Shown here: one piece after another, positions 6,789 to 10,572 of the stretch
Numbering within the stretch: the stretch's first letter is position 1
Layout: each line of letters begins with the position of its first letter
Assembly: GCA_018702715.1 (NCBI GenBank)
Contig: JABIYQ010000240.1
Location: 1 to 10,572 of the forward strand
Origin: Desulfobacula sp.
GTDB lineage: Bacteria; Desulfobacterota; Desulfobacteria; Desulfobacterales; Desulfobacteraceae
DNA: 10,572 nucleotides
Reading direction: 5' to 3'
The notes under the pieces: generated by a model
What the model saw: the letters and a program-made list of their open reading frames with translations, nothing else
Database searches by the model: none
What the model was told of the DNA's origin: nothing
Made by a program: the position numbers and the translations under genes

Positions 6789-6833
6789 TCATGGTAGCGG
6801 TTGAAAGTAGCAATAGCAATAAACAAGGATATC

Positions 6834-7913
6834 ATGACAAAAGATAAGATCCTGTGCTGGTATGGCAAAGATCCCTTTGAAGCCGGAAAAACCCTGATGG
6901 AGTCTTCCGGGATATGGAAAAACTGGTCCCGTTCTGATCATATCGGACTGAAGCCAAACCTGGTGGTCGCTAAAAAGGCATCCTCCGGGGCAACGACTCA
7001 CCCTGAATTCTGCGCAGGAATCATTACCTTTCTTCGGGAAAAGGGGTTTGGCACCATCAGTATCCTGGAAGGGTCCTGGGTGGGCGACAAAACAGAACTG
7101 GCGTTTAAGATCTGCGGCTATACCGATATTTCTAAAAAGTATGCTGTTCCACTGGTGGACCTTCAGTTGGATCCATCTGTTTTATGCAAAGGATCTAATG
7201 GAGAATATCGAATCTGCAAATCTGTTCTAAAATTGGACCGGCTCATCAACATCCCAGTACTCAAAGGCCATTGCCAGACCGCCATGACCTGTTCTCTAAA
7301 AAATCTGAAAGGCTGTATCCCTAACAAAGAAAAACAGCGATATCACCGGGAAGGCCTTTTCCAGCCCATAGCAGATCTCAATGAAATCCTTCGACCCGAT
7401 TTGATCCTGGTGGATGCCCTACAGGGTGATCCTCATTTTGAAGAAGGCGGAAACCCCTTTACGCTCAACCTTTTTATGGCTGCCCTGGACCCGGTTCTTC
7501 TGGACACTTATGCCTGTTCCCTTTTGGGGCTAAAAGTATCAGACGTCCCCTATATTAAAAAAGCCGCCCTTTTAGGGGTGGGATCTTCGGCTCTGGGTGC
7601 CGGGACGCTGCATGCACTGAATAAAGGAAAAGACTTGGGCAGACTCCAGCGTTCACCGCTTGCCGCTGCATTTTCAGGTCATATTCATGAGAAAGGAGCC
7701 TGTAGTGCCTGTTTCGCCTCCCTGACACTGGCGTTGAAACAGATGCAGGAACAAGGATTGCCCCTACCTGAAACCGTGTGCATCGGCCAGGGCTTTAAGA
7801 AAAAAACTTCAGATGAACTGGGGGTGGGTGATTGTCTCTGTGGATGTTCTTCCTTTGTTCCAGGATGCCCTCCTGACCCCCATGAGATTTTCAATTACCT
7901 GAAAAATCAGTAA
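6834..7913 (+). CDS. DUF362 domain-containing protein with cysteine-rich C-terminal tail
   Basis: A 359-residue DUF362-family protein; the biochemical role of the family is not settled, though many members occur with iron-sulfur proteins in anaerobes. Visible family blocks are [10 protein letters not shown] followed by [46 protein letters not shown] and NLKGCIP, and later [10 protein letters not shown]. The tail contains CSAC (290-293) and a dense [16 protein letters not shown] segment (cysteines 334, 336, 338, 345), which could hold a cluster. The frame is open back to a TTG at 6801, but the ATG at 6834 is preferred because AAGGA (6825-6829) is well placed before it. A mutY remnant begins immediately after its stop, so the two were probably once in one operon. 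Confidence 0.8.
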   Translation: MTKDKILCWYGKDPFEAGKTLMESSGIWKNWSRSDHIGLKPNLVVAKKASSGATTHPEFCAGIITFLREKGFGTISILEGSWVGDKTELAFKICGYTDISKKYAVPLVDLQLDPSVLCKGSNGEYRICKSVLKLDRLINIPVLKGHCQTAMTCSLKNLKGCIPNKEKQRYHREGLFQPIADLNEILRPDLILVDALQGDPHFEEGGNPFTLNLFMAALDPVLLDTYACSLLGLKVSDVPYIKKAALLGVGSSALGAGTLHALNKGKDLGRLQRSPLAAAFSGHIHEKGACSACFASLTLALKQMQEQGLPLPETVCIGQGFKKKTSDELGVGDCLCGCSSFVPGCPPDPHEIFNYLKNQ

Positions 7914-8162
7914 AGTCTTCATTTCAAACCACCTGGTTGCCTGGTATCTTGTGAATCAGCGTCAACTTCCCTGGCGAGAAACAAATGACCCTTATCAGAT
8001 ATGGGTATCAGAAGTGATGTTTCAGCCGTTTTAAGTATTGCATTTGGACACGCCCATGCAGTCGTCGATGGAAATGTTAAACGCGTTCTGGCTAGGATCT
8101 TTCAAATTGATTCCAAGGCTGATTCCAAGGGGTTGCAAGGTCTCAAACACGAGGGCCATTAA
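7903..8162 (+). pseudogene. mutY: mutY (A/G-specific adenine glycosylase) remnant with large internal deletion
   Basis: MutY removes adenine mispaired with 8-oxoguanine. Two MutY blocks are recognisable here. The first reads [20 protein letters not shown] then [11 protein letters not shown], containing the conserved SEVM with the catalytic Glu; it stops at TAA 8032-8034. The second, in another frame from about 8022, reads [20 protein letters not shown] then VLARIF, containing VDGN with the catalytic Asp, and stops at 8160-8162. In intact MutY these blocks lie roughly 80-90 residues apart, with the helix-hairpin-helix between them; that stretch is missing and the joint shifts frame. The C-terminal iron-sulfur and NUDIX-like parts are absent too, because the HD-GYP gene starts (opposite strand) eight bases later. 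No ATG, GTG or TTG precedes the first block. It also holds a 12-base tandem duplication (GATTCCAAGG twice, 8109-8130). Certainly non-functional as written. Confidence 0.85.
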
Positions 8163-8169
8163 AAAATAA

Positions 8170-9162
8170 TTAAAGATCAATTTGTGATAGTGTCAGGTGT
8201 TTTTTCGCATATTCAAGATGTAGTTTAGATTTAAAAAATAATTGGATGATATCGTTATCCAAAAGTCCTTTTCCACCCATTTGCTCAAGAATCATAACTA
8301 TTTGGCTTAATTTCATGGAGTTTTTATATGGTCTATCCTGGGCCGACAACGCTTCAAAAATATCAGCAATGGCTAAAATTCGAGCCTGAATATTTAAATT
8401 TTCTTTGGTAAGCTTTAATGGATATCCTGATCCATCCAGTTTTTCATGATGGGCACCTGCTATGAATGGGATGTTGACAAGTTTTTTGGGCCAAGGCAGC
8501 TTGTTTAAGGTTTTTTCAGTCAGAGACGCATGGCTGTTAATGATATCCCTTTCATCTGATGTTAATGTTCCCTGTCGGATACATAGATTTTCAAATTCAT
8601 TTTCAGTCAGATAGGACAACTGTCTTCCAGAAATAGGTTCTGATTTTGCATAAATTATTTTTAATTGATCAACAAGGCTATGGTCAAGGACTCCCTTGTT
8701 TGAATTGATACATGAAATTGTTTTAAGCTCTTTTTCCAGACGATCAATCTTATCATTGCAGTCATTGTTGATTTTAATGATTTCCTTTTGTTTTAAGGAT
8801 TGATCAAATAGGGCCAGTTTTTTTTGAGCGGCTAAAAGTTTTTGATTTGTTTTAAATAATTCCCATCTTGTTTCAATGAGTTCAATTCTGTCATGAACGG
8901 TTTCTAATCGTGTGGGCTTGTTGATAATATGGTCTGGCGTGGTTATTTTCCCAGTGTCATGCATCAATGCCGCTATCCTGAGTTCATCCATTTGATCAGA
9001 AGAAAGAGTCGTGGTTTTAAATATCTTAGCATCCTGGTTTAATTTTTGGGCAATCATCATGCAAAGTTCTGTAACGCGTTGAATATGGCCACCCGTTTGT
9101 TTTGATTTTTCGTCGATTAGTACAGCAATCGCTTTAATAAATGCCTCAAAAAGATTTTTCAT
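8170..9162 (-). CDS. HD-GYP domain protein, 5'-truncated (probable c-di-GMP phosphodiesterase remnant)
   Basis: HD-GYP phosphodiesterases hydrolyse cyclic di-GMP. From the first ATG the protein has 330 residues: GGHIQRV (His26), the HDTGK metal motif (68-72), an insertion of about 110 mostly helical, charged residues, then SHASLTEKTL (His211), HHEKLDGSGYP (238-248) with the GYP signature, and ADIFEALSAQDRPYK (266-280). This insertion-bearing subtype typically follows a GAF domain. The C-terminus (YAKKHLTLSQIDL) looks complete. The ATG lies inside what should be the GAF-to-HD linker (LILEMKNLFEAF), has no ribosome site, and the open frame continues upstream without any start codon. The gene has therefore probably lost its true start. 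All HD-GYP metal and signature residues are kept, so the domain could work if translated. Confidence 0.8.
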   Translation of the reverse strand: MKNLFEAFIKAIAVLIDEKSKQTGGHIQRVTELCMMIAQKLNQDAKIFKTTTLSSDQMDELRIAALMHDTGKITTPDHIINKPTRLETVHDRIELIETRWELFKTNQKLLAAQKKLALFDQSLKQKEIIKINNDCNDKIDRLEKELKTISCINSNKGVLDHSLVDQLKIIYAKSEPISGRQLSYLTENEFENLCIRQGTLTSDERDIINSHASLTEKTLNKLPWPKKLVNIPFIAGAHHEKLDGSGYPLKLTKENLNIQARILAIADIFEALSAQDRPYKNSMKLSQIVMILEQMGGKGLLDNDIIQLFFKSKLHLEYAKKHLTLSQIDL

Positions 9163-9264
9163 TTCAAGAATAAGAATCTGCTGGGTTAAAATAACAGATG
9201 CCTGGCTGGCTAATGCAGCAGCTTTTTCCTGATCATCTTTGCTAAAGGGAATTGTCTTATGGGT
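9163..9264 (-). pseudogene. C-terminal remnant of a GAF sensory domain, in frame with the HD-GYP domain
   Basis: In the HD-GYP frame, upstream of its first ATG, the minus strand reads IPFSKDDQEKAAALASQASV then ILTQQILILE. This is the characteristic last helix of a GAF domain and its linker to an output domain. Recognisable homology fades around 9262 and the frame closes at a TAA (9297-9295) with no usable start. The rest of the GAF domain is absent; instead the plus-strand permease begins. Confidence 0.65.
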
Positions 9265-9942
9265 ATTTTTAATGATGCCAGAAATCTGAAAGGGTTAAGG
9301 GTCTCCTTATTTGTAGCGATCTGGGTCACATCGATTTCAACCTTGATCGGAACCTGCGCGGCGTTTCTTTTTGAGCAGGAAGAGTTCCGGTTTAAAAAAC
9401 TCTTTTACTTTTTAATGATCGCCCCCCTGGTTGTTCCCGGTGTCATCATCGGTATTGCACTGTTGTCCTTTGCAACCTCTCTGGGGACATTTCTGGAACT
9501 GTCCCTGGGACTCGATGTCCGGGCATTAAGTCCGGGGCTGTTTTTAGTGATTTGCGGGCAGTGTTCGTTTATTACAACATTTGTAACCCTGGTTATCATC
9601 GCCCGTTTAAAAAAGTTTGATCGAAGCCTGGAAGAGGCCGCCCTTAATCTGGGCGCTAAAAGACACCGGGTGATCTGGCATATTACACTGCCATACCTTC
9701 GTCCTTCCATTATCGGTGCAGCCGCCGTTGCATTTTTATTATCCTTTGAAAATTTTAATACGACCATGTTTCTGGTCGGGTCGAATGCCACCCTGCCCAT
9801 CACCTTGTTTACACAGATTAAGGATGGTTCAACACCCGTTGTAAACGCGATTTCATTGTTGTTAATCACCTGTGTCTCCCTGTTCGCTGTTTTAAATTTT
9901 TATATCCAGAGAAGACAATCGGCTAAAGCGGCCAAATCCTGA
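9259..9942 (+). CDS. PotC-like ABC transporter permease, N-terminally truncated
   Basis: Inner-membrane permease of the binding-protein-dependent (BPD_transp_1) type, closest in style to PotC/spermidine-putrescine-type or iron/phosphonate-type permeases. The 227 residues contain about five membrane segments (near 15-38, 48-72, 93-115, 150-172, 195-216) and the EAA loop, EEAALNLGAKRHRVIWHITL then PYLRP (125-149), which docks the ATPase. PotC relatives are about 260 residues and start with another membrane segment before the equivalent of FNDARNLKGLRVSL; that part is missing. The ATG at 9259 has an AAGGGA eight bases upstream, so translation is possible, but that sequence belongs to the antisense of the GAF remnant. 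The substrate is unknown. The neighbouring ATPase and first permease, which should lie upstream, are absent. An FAD oxidoreductase follows 55 bases downstream. Confidence 0.75.
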   Translation: MGIFNDARNLKGLRVSLFVAIWVTSISTLIGTCAAFLFEQEEFRFKKLFYFLMIAPLVVPGVIIGIALLSFATSLGTFLELSLGLDVRALSPGLFLVICGQCSFITTFVTLVIIARLKKFDRSLEEAALNLGAKRHRVIWHITLPYLRPSIIGAAAVAFLLSFENFNTTMFLVGSNATLPITLFTQIKDGSTPVVNAISLLLITCVSLFAVLNFYIQRRQSAKAAKS

Positions 9943-9997
9943 GTTGCCACCATCCTGAAACAGGGTTCAATTTATAAAATTTTTGTGAGCGTCAATT

Positions 9998-10572
9998 ATG
10001 AAAACAATCAATGAAAAAGTCGATGTTCTGGTTGCAGGTGGTGGAACTGCAGGACATGTTGCTGCCATTCAGGCTGGACGGGCTGGTGTTTTAACAGCAG
10101 TCATTGAAGCAGGCACTATGCTGGGCGGAACCATGACCTCCGGTGGTGTTTATATGCCGAATCATTACTACAGCCCCCAAGGTCCTGTTGTCCTGGGAAT
10201 CGCATGGGAACTGTACAAAGAATCCATGGAGATTGAAGGACTTGCCATTCCTGACTATCGGAAAAGACGGCCAGTTGAGAATCCGGGCTACTACAGCTAC
10301 ATCAATATTCCGGTCTACGCCTCCGTGGCGGAAGCTGCAGCTGTTAAAGCAGATGTAAATATCCATTATCACGAATTTATCGGTGAAGTTAAGGCAGATG
10401 GTAATGAATGGGAAATCACCTCATTTGGCAGGGGCATAAAACGGATCACCCGGGCAAAGGAAATTATCGATTGTACGGGTGATTCTGATGTGGTTCGGGC
10501 GTTGGGCCTGGGGGTCCTGCGGGCACCTGAACGACAACCCGGCGCGTATCAGTATAAGATTGAAGGCATTGA
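9998..10572 (+). CDS. FAD-dependent oxidoreductase (partial, 3' end beyond window)
   Basis: The first 191 residues of a flavoprotein of the FAD_oxidored type. The Rossmann dinucleotide site is VDVLVAGGGTAGHVAAIQAG (8-27, GGGTAG) with Glu37 at the end of the second strand (VIEAG) for the ribose. It is followed by MLGGTMTSGGVYMP (41-54), typical of this group, and IIDCTGDSDVVRALG (156-170), the second FAD contact. The ATG at 9998 fits the usual spacing to the Rossmann motif; the ribosome site is weak (GTGAGC). It lies 55 bases after the permease on the same strand, so the two are probably co-transcribed, and it may oxidise the imported compound. The substrate is unknown; no signal peptide or Tat motif is seen, so a cytoplasmic location is likely. 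Confidence 0.85.
   Translation, partial: MKTINEKVDVLVAGGGTAGHVAAIQAGRAGVLTAVIEAGTMLGGTMTSGGVYMPNHYYSPQGPVVLGIAWELYKESMEIEGLAIPDYRKRRPVENPGYYSYINIPVYASVAEAAAVKADVNIHYHEFIGEVKADGNEWEITSFGRGIKRITRAKEIIDCTGDSDVVRALGLGVLRAPERQPGAYQYKIEGI

Noticed and set aside
9405..9869. Minus-strand 154-codon frame inside the permease gene
   Set aside because: Complete overlap with a recognisable permease; no family features of its own.

Overview
The window looks like a chromosomal accessory region from a Gram-negative, probably anaerobic bacterium. The family mix (long U32-type protein, cysteine-rich DUF362 and DUF2284 proteins, HD-GYP signalling, orphan solute-binding protein with a membrane sensor) and the AT-rich composition would suit a sulfate-reducing Desulfobacterales-type organism. 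That assignment is inferred from style and rests on no marker gene. No RNA genes, CRISPR arrays, insertion sequences or integrases were seen.

Left part (1-4317): three minus-strand genes. A long U32/DUF3656 protein (1718-3970) lies upstream of an ABC-type extracellular solute-binding protein (281-1597, TTG start). Fourteen bases after that comes the start of a membrane-anchored sensor (266 down to the window edge) whose reading frame is broken. No permease or ATPase accompanies the binding protein, so it may serve sensing rather than transport. This part is visibly more AT-rich than the right half.

Middle part (4318-7913): a toxoflavin-synthase-like methyltransferase (+) converges on a small cysteine-rich DUF2284 protein (-). 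The DUF2284 gene is divergent from a LysR regulator (+). The 101-base gap between them carries two overlapping sigma70-like promoters and a perfect palindrome, the usual layout for a LysR regulator controlling its neighbour and itself. A DUF362 protein follows on the plus strand.

Right part (7914-10572): this stretch shows gene decay or rearrangement. Directly after DUF362 lies a broken mutY (adenine DNA glycosylase) remnant. It keeps the N-terminal catalytic-Glu block and the VDGN catalytic-Asp block but lacks everything between, with a frame change at the joint. It runs into the 3' end of an HD-GYP gene (-). That gene has lost most of an upstream GAF domain, and its broken 5' end abuts, head to head and with no intergenic region, a PotC-like ABC permease (+) that lacks its usual first membrane segment. 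An FAD-dependent oxidoreductase follows and runs off the window.

I found no convincing new multi-gene system. The most informative signals are the three damaged loci (sensor, mutY, HD-GYP/permease junction), which point either to local genome erosion or to assembly error, and the palindromic operator candidates in three promoter regions.
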